64,000 bases of DNA from Pararge aegeria (taxonomy: Eukaryota; Arthropoda; Insecta; Lepidoptera; Nymphalidae): the NCBI RefSeq assembly GCF_905163445.1, contig NC_053194.1, positions 17,774,921-17,838,920 of the forward strand. The letters run 5' to 3'. Under the pieces are notes generated by a model. The model had not been told where the DNA came from and did no database searches. It saw only the letters and a list, made by a program, of their open reading frames with translations. Shown here one piece after another: positions 42,300-54,286 of this stretch. A program made the translations under genes and the position numbers. Numbering within the stretch: the stretch's first letter is position 1; the number at the start of each line of letters is the position of its first letter.

Positions 42300-42440
42300 T
42301 CCTGTGTCCATCAATCAGAGGGGTGTTAAGTCTCATGAGCCTGTAATTACACCGGTACCCACACCCTTGAGACCGGATACTAGAAATGCTTCTTTTCAGC
42401 AGAAATAAGCAAGCGGTGGCAGTACTATATTATTAAATCG
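42300..42440 (+). repeat. repeat E copy 2
   Basis: It carries gttaagtctcatgagcctgt, aattacaccggtacccacac and agcagaaataagcaagcggt, and parallels 25515 and 60340. Confidence 0.5.
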
Positions 42441-42479
42441 GGTAGAACTCAAACTGTATAGCTGACAATTATGATGGTG

Positions 42480-42575
42480 ACGATGAACTTGGAACGGGGA
42501 TCAATCCAGCGGATTTGAATTCGCGATATTTTGGCAGTATTCAAGCGTTCTAACCACTAGGCTAGACTTTCAGGG
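42480..42575 (-). repeat. tRNA-related SINE head (minus)
   Basis: Reading the minus strand: gcctagtggttagaacgctt as box A, and gcgaattcaaatccgctgga as box B. The rest of the element is not assigned. Confidence 0.45.
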
Positions 42576-42599
42576 GTATGTGAAATAGCTGTAGTTTAT

Positions 42600-42725
42600 G
42601 GCTCGGCAGTGAGTTTGCCAAGCGCAGTCATTTGGCAGCCGCCCGGCTTGCCCCGATGCACGCAGAGTGATTCAAACTGCGACACTAGAGGGCGCGCCAG
42701 GTCCCTCTGCGCGCAACGCATGGTG
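42600..42725. other. GC-richer unassigned segment
   Basis: It contains gcagccgcccggcttgcccc and ctagagggcgcgccaggtcc. No frame or repeat partner is recognised. Confidence 0.25.
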
Positions 42726-42765
42726 AAGAAGGTATTGCTGTATTAAGAACAGTGATTTTACTAAT

Positions 42766-43200
42766 TCATCATCATCATCACATCAACCGATAGACGTCCA
42801 CTGCTGGACATAGGTCTTTTGTAGGGAGTTCCAAGTTCCACGATTCTGAGCCGCTTGGATCCAACGGCTACCTGCGACGCGCTTAATGTCGTCTGTCCAC
42901 CTCGTTAAGGGGTCGACCAACGCTGCGCTTACCAGTACGGGGCTGCCATTCCAGCACCTTGGGACCCCAACGTCCATCCTTTCTCCGAACTATGTGCCCG
43001 GCCCATTGCCACTTAAGCTTCGCGACTCGTTGAGCTATGTCGGTAACTTTGGTTCTTCTACGAATCTCCACATTTCTGATTCGATCGTATAGAGATACTC
43101 CGAGCATAGCTCTCTCCATCGCCCGTTGAGTGACTCTAAGCCTTCTTATGAGGCCCATAGTTAACGACCATGTTTCAGAGCCATAGGTCATTACTAGCAA
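42766..43200 (-). pseudogene. RTE-type LINE, 3' end of the reverse transcriptase ORF, frameshifted
   Basis: The minus-strand frame from 43200 gives MTYGSETWSLTMGLIRRLRV, then QRAMERAMLGVSL, IRRRTKVTDIAQRVAKLKW and VLEWQPRTGKRSVGRP. This is the C-terminal part of the endonuclease-reverse transcriptase polyprotein of RTE-type non-LTR elements in insects. Near 42890-42905 the frame breaks. The continuation RWTDDIKRVAGSRW ... YVQQWTSIG lies in the frame ending at 42783. The element ends with a tgatgatgatg tail (plus catcatcatcatc at 42767-42780). Only about 430 bp of a multi-kilobase element remains, so it is a dead 5'-truncated copy. Confidence 0.8.
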
Positions 43201-43259
43201 TCACTAGTTATTATATAATATTGGTAAGGAAGGTAAGGAAGTAAGGATAAAAAAAAAAT

Positions 43260-43450
43260 TGTTTATTTCGGTAAGAAACAAAGTGGTATCAATATATCGC
43301 TGAAGCCTTCTTTTAAGAGTTGTATTACTACCCTTGTGTCAGAAGACTCGGCTATTCCATTACAATTAAAATAAACTTAACAAAATACATTAAAATGAAG
43401 GTAGATAAACGAACAAAACAAGAGGTACAATGATATAGAAAAGGACAGAC
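43260..43450 (-). mobile_element. possible LINE tail (minus)
   Basis: A T-rich start (gtttatttcggtaagaaaca) is followed by A-rich, codon-poor sequence (aacaaaatacattaaaatga). It is similar in composition to 14910 and 59335. The call is weak. Confidence 0.3.
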
Positions 43451-43714
43451 ATGTTATAAAGAAGGATAGCATAGTACCTAAGAAATCTAGCTTGATTCAC
43501 CGGCTCAACGAAACCTTTCAAAACCTCTGCGGCTCGGCGGCGATGTTAGCCTGATATTCGATAATCCTTTGAACGGCTGAGAAAAGTAAAGCTCGTGCGA
43601 GATAAAGCAAGGTAAAGGTTGTTAAGGCTTAGCGGATCACGCGCACCGGATCCTATCAGGTTATGAAGCTAAGCCCGACGGAAGCTTGTTAGGTTAACGT
43701 GATACCTCTATCCA

Positions 43715-43865
43715 TACTTATATTGGAAATGTGAAAGAGTGTTTCTTTGTTCGTCCTTACTTTACGCCTTAACTTAGCCACCAATTGACTTGATTTTTGG
43801 CACAGAGTTACATGAAAGGACGCAGATTAACATAGGCAGGTATCCCAGGTAGACAAACGGTTCGT
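43715..43865 (+). mobile_element. Helitron-like fragment
   Basis: It reads atattggaaatgtgaaagag, tgttcgtccttactttacgc, caccaattgacttgattttt and atgaaaggacgcagattaac. The order matches 30412. Confidence 0.5.
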
Positions 43866-43997
43866 CATTTAACAAATACCTTAAATAATGTGGTTTAAGA
43901 AAGTGGTCAAAAGCTAGTAGACTTTATATTATTAACTAGCGACTTAATACGGGTGCGATTTCTGATATGTAACATGTTCTCATGTAGATTTGATCCT

Positions 43998-44250
43998 ATA
44001 TATTATCATCTTTATCAACCCCTTATCGGCCCGGCACGAGTCAAGCGCCTTCTCTCAGAATGATGAGGGTGTAGGTCGTCATCCGTCACGCTGTCCATGC
44101 GGATTGGTAGACTTCACACATCTCTGCAAACGAATATTAAATTGCTTTAATTCAAATCGCACGTAACTTCAAAATTTTAGAGCTAAATAATCAAACTCCG
44201 TTCCCCCTAAAAGGAGGCCGAAGTGTTTACCACTGAGCTCTATTCCATAC
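43998..44250 (-). repeat. SINE-C copy (minus, diverged)
   Basis: It starts with tcaaccccttatcggcccgg, then tctctcagaatgatgagggt, gtccatgcggattggtagac and the tRNA-like gtttaccactgagctc at the right. Confidence 0.55.
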
Positions 44251-44271
44251 CCAAATGATATTTTTATATTT

Positions 44272-44312
44272 TACTAGCTGTGCCCTACGGCTACGCCCTA
44301 CATTACGGACGT
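44272..44312 (+). mobile_element. Helitron-like end
   Basis: tactagctgtgccctacggc tacgcccta resembles the terminal ctagctgtgccc motif, also seen inverted at 48335-48356. Confidence 0.4.
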
Positions 44313-44384
44313 GATACATTAATCAGGAACCTAAATTAAATAAGATTAAGTAAGATTTTCAATCTACTACCAGTAGTGCCAAAT

Positions 44385-44651
44385 ATCATCATCATTCATC
44401 ATCTTATAAATCCATTACCGGTCTCCTCCCACAATGATAAAGGGTTAAGGCCTTAGTCCACCACGCCTGCCCAGTACGGATTGCTGGACTCGCCAACTCG
44501 GACTGAGCCTGTCAGACCACGGAGAACTGACAGGAATGTAGAGTTCCTATTTCCTTCACCGTTGAAGCAAGTAATTATAAGTACGCGTGCGTGCTCAACT
44601 CTGTCCCCCAAAAATGAACTCGAAGTCCTAACCACTGGGCTATCACCGCTG
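44385..44651 (-). repeat. SINE-C copy (minus), near full length
   Basis: Left: atccattaccggtctcctcc, ttaaggccttagtccaccac. Middle: ggagaactgacaggaatgta. Right: tgaactcgaagtcctaacca ctgggctatcaccgc, the tRNA head in reverse. The minus-strand frame at 44453-44635 is not a gene. Confidence 0.65.
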
Positions 44652-45670
44652 TACTAAATGTACAAACGAAAAACATGACATTGAGAACATTTATAAAAGG
44701 TAGCGATGCAACTTATTATAATAAATTTAAACAAACGACTGAGGTGTGCGCTATATTTATATCTTTTCTTGCTCTTGGAGCTTTAACCCACTATTTGAAA
44801 CCTTCAATAACGTTCATATCCAATCTCAAATTCGTCTTGGGAACCCACTCCCTTCTCGTCTAACTTAAAATACTTTTAATTCCCGCTTACCCCGAGTTAT
44901 GGTATATACTCGACATACCTTTTCACCCTCTCCCAAAGGAACTGTACTGAATTCCGCGATAAAAAGAATGCTATATCCTACCTCGTTGTATGAAGTCATG
45001 TCATCTTCATAAACTTAGTTGTTTTTATTATTGTGACACATAATAATCGTTTAATGGCTATAATATAAAAGTCATTTTTATATTTTCCGTCGCCATTATA
45101 TTGCCCCTGCTGCCGGGATCATCCTCGGGACCTCTTATGAAGACTTATATAAGACATCACCATTGCGCCAGTGAGGGCTAGGATGCGCCCATTACAAAAA
45201 TATCCTAATAGGTACATACAGGTAAATATTGGTTTCAGACGGATCCGAGAATCGAACCCAAGGCTTTGGGAGTTTGTAGTCAAACATGCTAAGAAACGAA
45301 GCAGTTTAATTATTTTGTATTATAAGTTTATATTAGAATACGACTTATATTTTACCCTTCATTATGAATTTATACGGTGTAAGCCTCCACGCCAGGTTGG
45401 CTGCAAACGGGGCAAGGTCGCATCTCGTATACATTATCTCACTTCATCAACATAAAACGTGATTATTCGGCGCATCTCAGCGCACTGCTCACGAGGCCAA
45501 AGCTGAAATGCTCTTTGTCGCCATTTTGACTTGGTAACGACTTTTAATCAGCAAACGTTGCTTTTTATTCGGTGTCGTTGCAGCAGCCTTTTGAAATCAA
45601 TTTCCAAATGGAGGTTATCGACAAGTTTGTTGCTTTGGCGGTCTTTAGGTCCTTAGGCAATCGGATGAAT

Positions 45671-45852
45671 TTATATTACGCCAACGCACACATCGCCATC
45701 TAGCCCCAAAGTAAGCGTAGCTTGTGTTACGGGTACGAAGTTCACTGATGAATATTTTTATGAAACACCCAGACACTGAAAAACATTCATGCTCATCATA
45801 CAAACATTTTTCAGTTGTGGGAATCGAACCCACGGCCTTGGACTCCTTGGAG
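45671..45852 (-). repeat. SINE-A copy
   Basis: The reverse of the 59781 copy: cacacatcgccatctagccc, caaagtaagcgtagcttgtg, acccagacactgaaaaacat and tgtgggaatcgaacccacgg. The box B equivalent (gggttcgattcccaca on the minus strand) is intact; the extreme head is lost. Confidence 0.75.
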
Positions 45853-46270
45853 ATGGGAGATGGAGGCATGAAGAGTCACTTCAACAAACGGAATCACCTT
45901 GGGCTTCTGTTTGTTGCGTGTTTAAAAAAAAGTTGGTAGATTCGCGGTTTAAGGCTGCCACCGTAAATATCGACGTTGCGTCTTCATACACCTAATTATT
46001 TACTCTGTCAAGTACAAATACTATGGCTCATGCATTGGATAAGTAATTCTCGACTTCCCTGTCTGAGTGTCTAATATAATGACATGGTGTGTTCAGGAAG
46101 AGTATACACCTGCAAGCAACCCAACCAACACTAAGTGGTAGATCCAAGTGCAAGATGTAGCTCAAGGCCTTACTGCCATCCCTTAAAACAGTTTTAATCA
46201 TTAAATGACAGTTGGACATTACTTGACCTTTTAAAATTGGGATTATGTTTCTGTAAAAAAATAATAAATA

Positions 46271-46460
46271 AAAATACTACGACAATACACACATCGCCAT
46301 CTAGCCAAAGTAAGCGTAGATTGTGTTATGGATACTAAGATGACTGATGAATATTTTTTAACACAAACATTTTCCAGTTGAGGGAATCGAACCCACGGCC
46401 TCGAACCCACGGCCTCGAACTCAGGAAGCAGGGTCGCTGCCCACTGCGCCAGTCGGCCGT
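46271..46460 (-). repeat. SINE-A copy with internal duplication
   Basis: It reads ctacgacaatacacacatcg, then gtaagcgtagattgtgttat. The box B region is duplicated in tandem (tcgaacccacggcc twice, from 46387). It ends ccactgcgccagtcggccgt, the reversed box A. Confidence 0.75.
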
Positions 46461-46632
46461 CAAACGCAACTGTAAAAAAACATACGCAACTGGTGTTTAT
46501 TGGTACTGGTTCCCTTTGTACTACATACTATATGAGAATAATCTATACAACGTGTAAATGAACACCGAACGTAGAACAAAGTCGGTTCTTTGACAACAAA
46601 CTTTATAGGTTAAAACAGACAAACTTGACAAC

Positions 46633-46674
46633 ATAAAATAACCTGTAAGTTACCTCTCTTACAGGTTATTTTAT
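46633..46674. repeat. perfect 17-bp-arm hairpin
   Basis: Arms 46633-46649 and 46658-46674 (ending caggttattttat) are exact reverse complements around the 8-nt loop ttacctct. It probably belongs to a small foldback element. Confidence 0.85.
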
Positions 46675-46725
46675 AATGTCGTGTGCTTTCCAGAACAGCT
46701 GAGTTCATACAACACATTTGAAATT

Positions 46726-47000
46726 GTGATGGCCAAGTGGTTAGTCACTTTTGGGGCCCGAGTTCAAATCCCAACTCACCTTTAACCTTAATAAGTTAGA
46801 GGGGTGTCTTTAAAAGTGAAGGAAAGCTTGTGAGGAAACCTGCCTGCCTGAGAGTTCTACATAATGCTCTTAAAGACGTGTGAAGTCCACCAATTTCCTA
46901 CTTGACCAGCGTGTTGGACTAAAGCCTAATTCCCCCCAGACCCCCCAAGAGACCCCTGTTAGGGAATAGTCCGCTAATGGGTTGTTAATGGTGATGAAAT
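46726..47000 (+). repeat. SINE-C copy
   Basis: The head is gtgatggccaagtggttagt and cccgagttcaaatcccaac. The body is cctgagagttctacataatg, gtgaagtccaccaatttcc and accagcgtgttggactaaag. The end is ccgctaatgggttgttaatg. Confidence 0.7.
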
Positions 47001-47439
47001 AATGGGTTCGACGCGCTGGATGGCAGAACAGCGGATAAAAGTTTTTATGAGAATAATTTACTAACCATTTACGAACAAAGTTGCGGGAACTGCTAGTGGT
47101 TAAATAAATTCTAACCGTTTACTTAAATTAGTGACTCAGGTAGTAATTTTCCCGTGCGTCATAGAAAAATCATTATTAACACGCAATTAAGGTGAAATGC
47201 AAATTTTATTTTAAATCATTCTAGATTATTGTATGTAGCGAAGGGTGCCCTTTTCAATTAACTTCTAAAAGGAAAAGTTTTTTAATTCTACGTATTTTTA
47301 GCGAGGTTGAATGGTCTTGACCGATTTTAAGACAAGTTGCTCCCGCCCTATTATGAGAGAAACTGTATGAGAATCAGAAAATGTTTGAAGGAAACTGGCT
47401 CCAAATATCTTCGTAGAAACAAATATGTTCGATGAAAAT

Positions 47440-47665
47440 TAGCCCAATATTGCCGCCGCTACAAAATGGTGGCTGACATATTTAAGGACAATTCCCTCGA
47501 AATGGATATCAAATTGATGGTTTTGCCTAGTATTTTCACTTTACATTATGACTGATTTTAAATCCAAGATGGCTGCCAGCACAAAATGGTGAAGTCCATT
47601 TTTCTTCCACAACTCTCTCAATATGGATCATGGATATCAAATGAATTGGCTGTCTTAGTAGAATA
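47440..47665. repeat. imperfect internal duplication
   Basis: Two related segments: acaaaatggtggctgacata ... atggatatcaaattgatgg, and acaaaatggtgaagtccatt ... atggatatcaaatgaattgg. They are joined by ccaagatggctgccag. This resembles part of a transposable element and has no open frame of note. Confidence 0.5.
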
Positions 47666-48324
47666 ACACTATACTGAAAGACGGGGGTATTTTAAATTTT
47701 AAATGTATATAATATTTATCTATCGTTGCATATAATAAAATAGTAGACTAGCCGTGTCTGTACATTAGTATTTTTTGCAAAACAATCTAGGAGACGATAG
47801 GAAGTGTCTGTTTTAAACAGATTTTAATGCAATTTGGATGCTTCTTAACTCCTTCATAACTCAGCCAATCCTTAACCGCGTTAAATAATTTTTCTTTCAC
47901 TGGGAATGTTTTATTGTTAGTTAATTATAGGCCTTAACTCAGCGATCGTAGGAAGTAAGTGCATGCGGACAAGTTAGGTGAATAAGGGCGTGCCCGCGAA
48001 GAATCTGATAAAAAAGTTGACTAATATTTGATGCTTCTACTACCACTGTCAATATTCAAGTGATTGAAGCTCCGATAAGTATTTTATGCCTGCATAGCTT
48101 AGTCGATTATAAAGTCGCATCACTATCTTTACTATCTATAATAAAACTTAAGAAATTATTTTATGTCTGGAACTCTCAGTCCGAATGAAAAAATATTCGC
48201 TTGGTAGGCTATATTGAGGACATTGTAGACTACATTAGACATTGTTGTATGTAGCACTACACTACATTTACACTACTACGTATACGTACTTCTTCAGCTA
48301 TTTACATTTGTACACTACTCATAG

Positions 48325-48365
48325 TTGACACGGGTGAAACCGCAGGGCACAGCTAGTATTTAATA
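48325..48365 (-). mobile_element. Helitron-like end (minus)
   Basis: The plus strand acacgggtgaaaccgcaggg cacagctagtatt is the reverse of the ctagctgtgccc end. The segment from about 47680 to here may be one decayed element. Confidence 0.4.
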
Positions 48366-48410
48366 AAATTATGATTTATAATTTCGTAGCAACAACGCCA
48401 TTCAATTAAA

Positions 48411-48960
48411 ATGCACTGCGGGAGGTTTTTGTTAAGCAAGTGCTTTACAACCTTTAAAGCATTTAATTTCCACTGCAGTGCTCACAAACACAGCCTCCGA
48501 CTCGACGTCAACACGTGTAGTCGGCGAACAAAAGCCTTCGTTTCGTCGCAGTCACAATGCAGGCCTTCTGCGAGTCAGCATGCTGATTATACGCCGACGC
48601 AACCTTCACTTTGTATTTTCTTTTTCGTTTGTTTCTTTTTGTTTCTTTGCGATAGGTTTGAGCTGCATTCATTATGATGTCATCACATTTGAGTGTGATT
48701 TGATGAAGCTGGAAATAGAATGCGTAAATGGAATTAGATATAGGGTTCCGATTCTGTTGTCGGGTGTGTTAGCCAATTTTAAATTGGGGCTTTGTAGGCA
48801 GTCAGATCTAAATGCAATGGCGAATCAGGGCCCGGACTCTTCATGCCATTTCATCATATCAACCCCTTACCGGCGCACTACATCAAAAAAAGAAGCGAAA
48901 TTATTTAAATTGGTTAAGGATTGGCTGCGTTATGGAGGAGTTTTTCGGGACGATAAGTAA
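48411..48960 (+). other. open frame region without recognisable gene
   Basis: The longest open frame of the window lies here: 160 codons, 48478-48960, plus strand. It has a Phe-rich hydrophobic stretch (FVFSFSFVSFCFFAIG) and no family motif. Part overlaps a repeat-like word (catttcatcatatcaacccc). There is no clear promoter, and an open frame of this size can occur by chance in 64 kb. It is not called as a gene. Confidence 0.2.
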
Positions 48961-49229
48961 ATTTTATTTTAATCCAGAGTATAAGCTATAAATGCATTCA
49001 AATTGCATTCGAATGCTTTCACAAACAGACACCTCCTGTAATCTCCTAGATTTGTTGGCAATTCAAATCGTTTATTTACAGATTGGTTTTACATTGTTGG
49101 TAGACAAAATATGGGGACAAACAATCCGCCTAAGATGGCATGCAAAAAAAATAAATATGTTCGTACACTAATTCCTACTTACTATAATAATGTAAATTTC
49201 TAATGTACGGACAAGAGGTATGCCAGTTA

Positions 49230-49390
49230 TTAAACCCTAATCGGTTTATACGCAAAATCGAACCAGAGAAAATGCAGTAATAATAAATTCCCAAATTGCC
49301 CCTGCCTTTCTTCTGTGTTTGTTTTTACTTTGTATAAAGTGTCTGAGTGCGATAAAGTTTTCAAATAAACTAACAAACAAAGATTACACG
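49230..49390. repeat. SINE-B remnant followed by LINE tail
   Basis: The reversed SINE-B words ctaatcggtttatacgca and attcccaaattgcccctgcc run directly into ctttcttctgtgtttg and gtgcgataaagttttcaaat, the LINE end also seen near 41040. Confidence 0.45.
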
Positions 49391-50660
49391 TATGATAAAA
49401 ACTTAATAGCTAAAAATTCATTCCACTGTGAGATGGTAATAACCAAAAAAAACCCGCTAAGTTTGTTGTCGGCTCTAGTTTAGCTTTAGTTTGAAGATAA
49501 CGAATGTAGTTATCACCATCACCTGACAATAGTGGTAACATGTTATGTTATAGAAGAAAGTTTCATCATTGCCTATGATAAGGTCTACATGAATAAAATA
49601 ATTTTGTAACAATTTGAATTAAATGGACCTCAAAAAACCCCATCAAACCGGCCTGGTTGTTTCTGAGGAAAATGGTGACAGCAAACGCAGTATCTCACGT
49701 ACAGCACCTTTAAACCCAAACGCACTTTCCATCTCCATAATATGGAAGGTAATTTTACTTAGTAGTTAAGCTACACGTACAATATATACTGCCTATAACT
49801 CATGCAGCCCGGCTCCCTCCACCGGTGCTTCTCGGGCAAAATATACTTTAATCAATTGTAACTAAGTTTATGCCCCATCGTATAAAACGAATTTGCATAA
49901 ATTATAACGCTCGGTGGCTGCTACATATTTCATAAACCTGACAGAAACAGTTGTATATGTATTTCATGTTTTATCATTTACCTAAACTCTACTTTGACAA
50001 ACATTATTTCAGTCTAGTAATCCAATAAACAAATTCTAGATAACAGGTATACAAATTACGGGTTGTTTCTCGCAGTGACGGCGCAAATGTCTGCCTGGAA
50101 ATGTTCTTACTTTCTCCATTGCGAGTGAAAAGTTTATTTGCCCTTACTTAAATTTATAATGCATACAAATGTAAAATGTTGCCAGTAGTCCAATAATGAG
50201 ATGGTTAAGAAATTTAAAGTTATCTGATAATCCTCTGATTTTAAAATTCATGTTCATTTATTTAGAAAACTAAAAATAAAAAACATCACAGACAACTTCT
50301 ACCTGTTTACCGTACATTGCATCTTTCTTTTATTTTATCCCGATTGAAACTCTGTCGCGTTTCTAAAATAACCTGGATCTAACTTGTCAGTGGTTCCCAT
50401 CTTTCTTTAATTATATGCCTTTAGTTTATTCGAGTTATTAATTTTTCTTCCGATAGTCGGATGTTAGAATTTGACAGCCAGGTCAATATTAAGACCGAAC
50501 ATTTTAAGTCCGCGACGCGTTGATCCTTGGGGTACGATAGTTTTACTAATTATTTCAATACGCACAAGACTCTCTCTCTATCCACCCTATGAGACAGGAG
50601 ACCTATGTCCAGCAAAGTAACACAGTTGGATAATAATTCTAATAAATAACAAACAGATAT

Positions 50661-50851
50661 ATTACGACAATACAAACATCGCCATCTAGCCCCAAAGTAA
50701 GCGTAGCTTGTGTTAGGGGCACTAAGATAACTGATGAATAATTTTATAAATAATATGCATATAAACTTACAATATACAGATATACACCCAGACGCTGAAA
50801 ACCATTCCAACCCACGGCCCTTGGACTCAGAAAGCAGGTCCACTGCGCCAT
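50661..50851 (-). repeat. SINE-A copy
   Basis: It reads acaaacatcgccatctagcc, caaagtaagcgtagcttgtg, cccagacgctgaaaaccatt and cccacggcccttggactcag. The left edge is attacgacaa. Confidence 0.75.
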
Positions 50852-51129
50852 GAATGTACGCTTGCACAAAACATAAACAGAAAGTTTTGTCATTCATCCA
50901 AATCGCGATTCAATTGCGACAAACGCGTGGCCAAAACCGTCGCCACGTGTAAAGGCTCTTTGTTATTATTATTACCTATTATACAAAAGTAATCAAACTT
51001 TTTCCTATAAAATTAAACAACAATGTAAGAAACAACATAAACAAAGAACGAATATAAAAATTACATTATTTCCAAAAACGTTTCAACTTTTATGTTCCTA
51101 TTCAGTTAAAAGTTCCTCAAACAGCAGTT

Positions 51130-51270
51130 CCATATTCATCTGGCCGAGTCGCGGGAGTCGCGGGCTAATTTCCATAGCATTAGCGCACGCCGAGGCGGAC
51201 GAAAGCCGAAAACTTTTAAGAGTCGGCTAAAATTAACCGAGACGCTTTTCGGAGTTAGCCGAGAAAGCTT
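51130..51270. other. GC-richer segment with cgag/ggct words
   Basis: It contains gccgagtcgcgggagtcgcg and several ggctaa/agccga words that could pair locally (gagtcggctaa, ttagccgag). Its origin is unknown. Confidence 0.25.
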
Positions 51271-52020
51271 TTGATTTTGATGTTCGTTGTAGGGCATAGG
51301 CGTACGCGGATTGCTCCTACAACTATGACAATCTATAGTACAAACGGCAGAACGTGGTTTAAAAATAAAATAGACAAGATACAAACAGGAAAAGAAACTT
51401 ATTAGGCGTGCAAAGGCGGTCTTATTAGGAAGAATTTAAATGTGACTGAGACCCGTAATATTCTAAGAATAATAAACTTGTAGCTCACTCTACTAGTACG
51501 GTAGTAGGTACCTACTAGGCTTTAATAAAGTAGGTAATTACTTAATTTACATTTAAGGTTGCCCATATATCACATTTTTATTTGAGTAGTTCGATTAGTT
51601 CTAAATGTTTTCCGAATGATGAATGAGAAGATAAATTCGTTTCCAAGCATTTAGCTTTAAGTGACAATGAGATGAAATTACTTATCTAAGTATGACTGAG
51701 TTACAACAAAAAATGAGATTTGTTACCAAAATCTTTGTAATAATTGAATAGTTTGAATCTACGCAGCTCATCTCTCGCGTCTATCAAATGGAGCAGCTTC
51801 GGAAGCTTCGCTCCTTGGGGGAATTTTAAACGTGACGACGACGCGGCGACATACAAATGCCAGCATGGCGGCGGCTCCGCGTCCAGCACTCAGCTCGCTG
51901 TGATATCTGAGCCAACATTTTCATTACGGGTTGGTTTTTTATTTAGGACAACCTTTCACCCTTCCTTGCGTATGAATTGAAGAGAATACTTTAGGTATTA
52001 TACCTTAAGTATTGCTTTAA

Positions 52021-52295
52021 GGGGCGGTTGATAACTTAGTGGTTAGGACTTCGGCTTCACTTTCTGAGAGCCGAGTTCGAATTGTCTAAGCTATGTGCCT
52101 GTGTCTAAGCTTAACGATGAAGAACATCTTGAAGAAACCTGTATGCCTGAGAGTTCTCCATACTGCTTTCAAATGCTTGTAAAATCCACCAATCCGCACT
52201 GAGCCAGCGTGGTGGAGATCGGCCTAAACCCTTCATATTCTCGGAGGTGACCCGTGCACTGTAGTGAGCCGGTAATGGGTTGATATGATGATGAT
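52021..52295 (+). repeat. SINE-C copy, reference for this window
   Basis: The tRNA-like head ttgataacttagtggttagg and gagagccgagttcgaattg is followed by ctatgtgcctgtgtctaagc, cctgtatgcctgagagttct, tccaccaatccgcactgagc and agcgtggtggagatcggcct. The end is gagccggtaatgggttgata tgatgatga. Confidence 0.8.
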
Positions 52296-52414
52296 ACTGA
52301 AGTATTGCTCATGGACGTTGTATAACAATTTTTTTGCACAATTATTAAAATACTTAATCATGTGTGCGTTATTTATCAGGTATTAAGTGTTAGTTTTATT
52401 ATGCGGGTACATCT

Positions 52415-52700
52415 CACGTAGACGAGCAGAGTTCGGGAAAGTTCGTGACAGCTTCATACCCGAAATACCTCAAGGCCAAAGTCTTTAAAAACTGCATGTT
52501 GCTAATGATGAATTATGGCTCCGAAATGTGGTTTTTAACTATGAGTCTGATACGATGGCTCATAGCCACACAGCAGATGATGGAGATATGACGGCGTATC
52601 AAATCATGAACAAGGAGATCTGGAGAAGAACCAGAAAAACCTCAACTAGTTGCTCGAAGTGCGATTGAAGTTTACACATAGCGTTGAGCTGTAACTGAAC
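52415..52700 (+). pseudogene. RTE-type LINE fragment, decayed
   Basis: In the plus strand, LKAKVFKNCMLLMMNYGSEM then WFLTMSLIRW can be read (from about 52470). This parallels VMTYGSETWSLTMGLIRRL of 42766-43200 on the opposite strand. Stops and frame changes follow (near 52590). It is an older copy of the same element type. Confidence 0.6.
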
Positions 52701-54286
52701 TCTGTTCAGAGCGCATTGAAACTTGATCACTATCACTAATATATGAGTAATCTGTAATGACCACCAACTCGTATTAAAGTAGCATGATGAGTCAAGCTAA
52801 GCTCTTTATCAATCTTTCTTATAATGCAGTAAGCCTGAGCCCAGCTGTAGGATGGTAATGACCTAATTGGTAAGTCACTGCCAGGCCATAGACTCATTTA
52901 GTAATACCAGCGTCCTAGTTTCGTTCAAAGGAAACTTGCCGCTCGAAGCCCGAGAGTCCAAAGACCTAATAAAAGCACCTGCAACTAGTTACAAGTTTGA
53001 AATATGCAAATTAAATGAATATAAAATCGACGCCGCACTTGTACCGAGCGACGCGACGGGCAAGGAAAATAAAAAAGGTGTTTATATAAATCGTGGGCGA
53101 TGTTCTTTGTGAACAGGTTTGCCTTTGAAGTTAAATAAAATGTGGTTATTACTCACTCTTTGGTTAAGTACCAAAGACTCGCTTATTTTACTTGCTGATT
53201 GGTTCTGAATGTTGTGCTTTCCTTAATTATGAACTCCCGCGTTGACAAAGTAATATAGCAATCAAGTTTATAACATAGGGAGCAATAATAATTACTCGTA
53301 TTTGCTTCTTTCTTGCTGGGCTCGCCGTTAGTTCGTATTGGGATGTTTATAAATTTCGTATCTGTCGCAAAATTTCAAATTAGAGAGCTATTGGCCAGCG
53401 GTTAAGAAGTATTTGAAGCAAATCAGAGTAAGTTTGCATTACTGAAGTGATTTGCTGTCTCCATTGAGGAGTTTTGGCGTCTATCTCTAATAATATTAAG
53501 CTAAAGTAATGATCTTACCGAAAATATTAATTACTTTTTAAGATAAAACATTTTCCATTAAATAACAATACAGGAGCATAGTACACTGAGAAGTGTTTTC
53601 GACACAATAGCTCATGTCTATATATCAATACTTTCTTCTATAGCTATTTATTTTAATTCGTTTGGTTCATCTCCTGGTCGCTATGTAGAGATAAGGCCAC
53701 CAAATGGTAAACTCTATATCGCTCGCATTGCCTAATCTGGTGACAGAAAGACTGGCTCATTTTTTGCACAAAAGATCAGCCTGGCTGTTCAGCGCGGAAA
53801 CGCAGCTATAACTCCTAAAACCGTTCCACGCGGGCATGATTTATACAGTAATTAGTTTAGTTACAAGTTTTATTATAATAATATCAATAAAAAAATGTAT
53901 TCATTCACAACTCCTTATTCGACATAGTTATATGCGACATTAAACAAAAATCGATTAGTTTATATCCCCAGATGTACGAAATATATAACTAATAAAGTTT
54001 TCATGTCACATGATCACCAAAAGTCGCATATAAATACTTAATACTCTGTCAGTATAAACGTAAAGTCCTGCTTCGTTCATCGTGGGGTGGTTTGGTTCCT
54101 TATTTTATTAACTCAACCCCCCTCCCGCGCATGCGTTTCTCCTATGCTGTAAACACGCCAACCGTTATTCCCTGTTTCTGTGTTCTTTCTCTTCGGGTAA
54201 TTAACTTTTAATTTACTTATATCACTTTATTTTCGTGCTTCTTTTAGCGGCTACGCTCTGCTATCTTTAATAAAATAATAATAAAG

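Noticed and set aside
42886..43092. Plus-strand frame opposite the RTE LINE
   Set aside because: Antisense shadow of the reverse transcriptase C-terminus.
48478..48960. 160-codon frame with a hydrophobic segment
   Set aside because: The longest frame in the window but without motif, splice or promoter support. The hydrophobic run comes from a T-rich tract.
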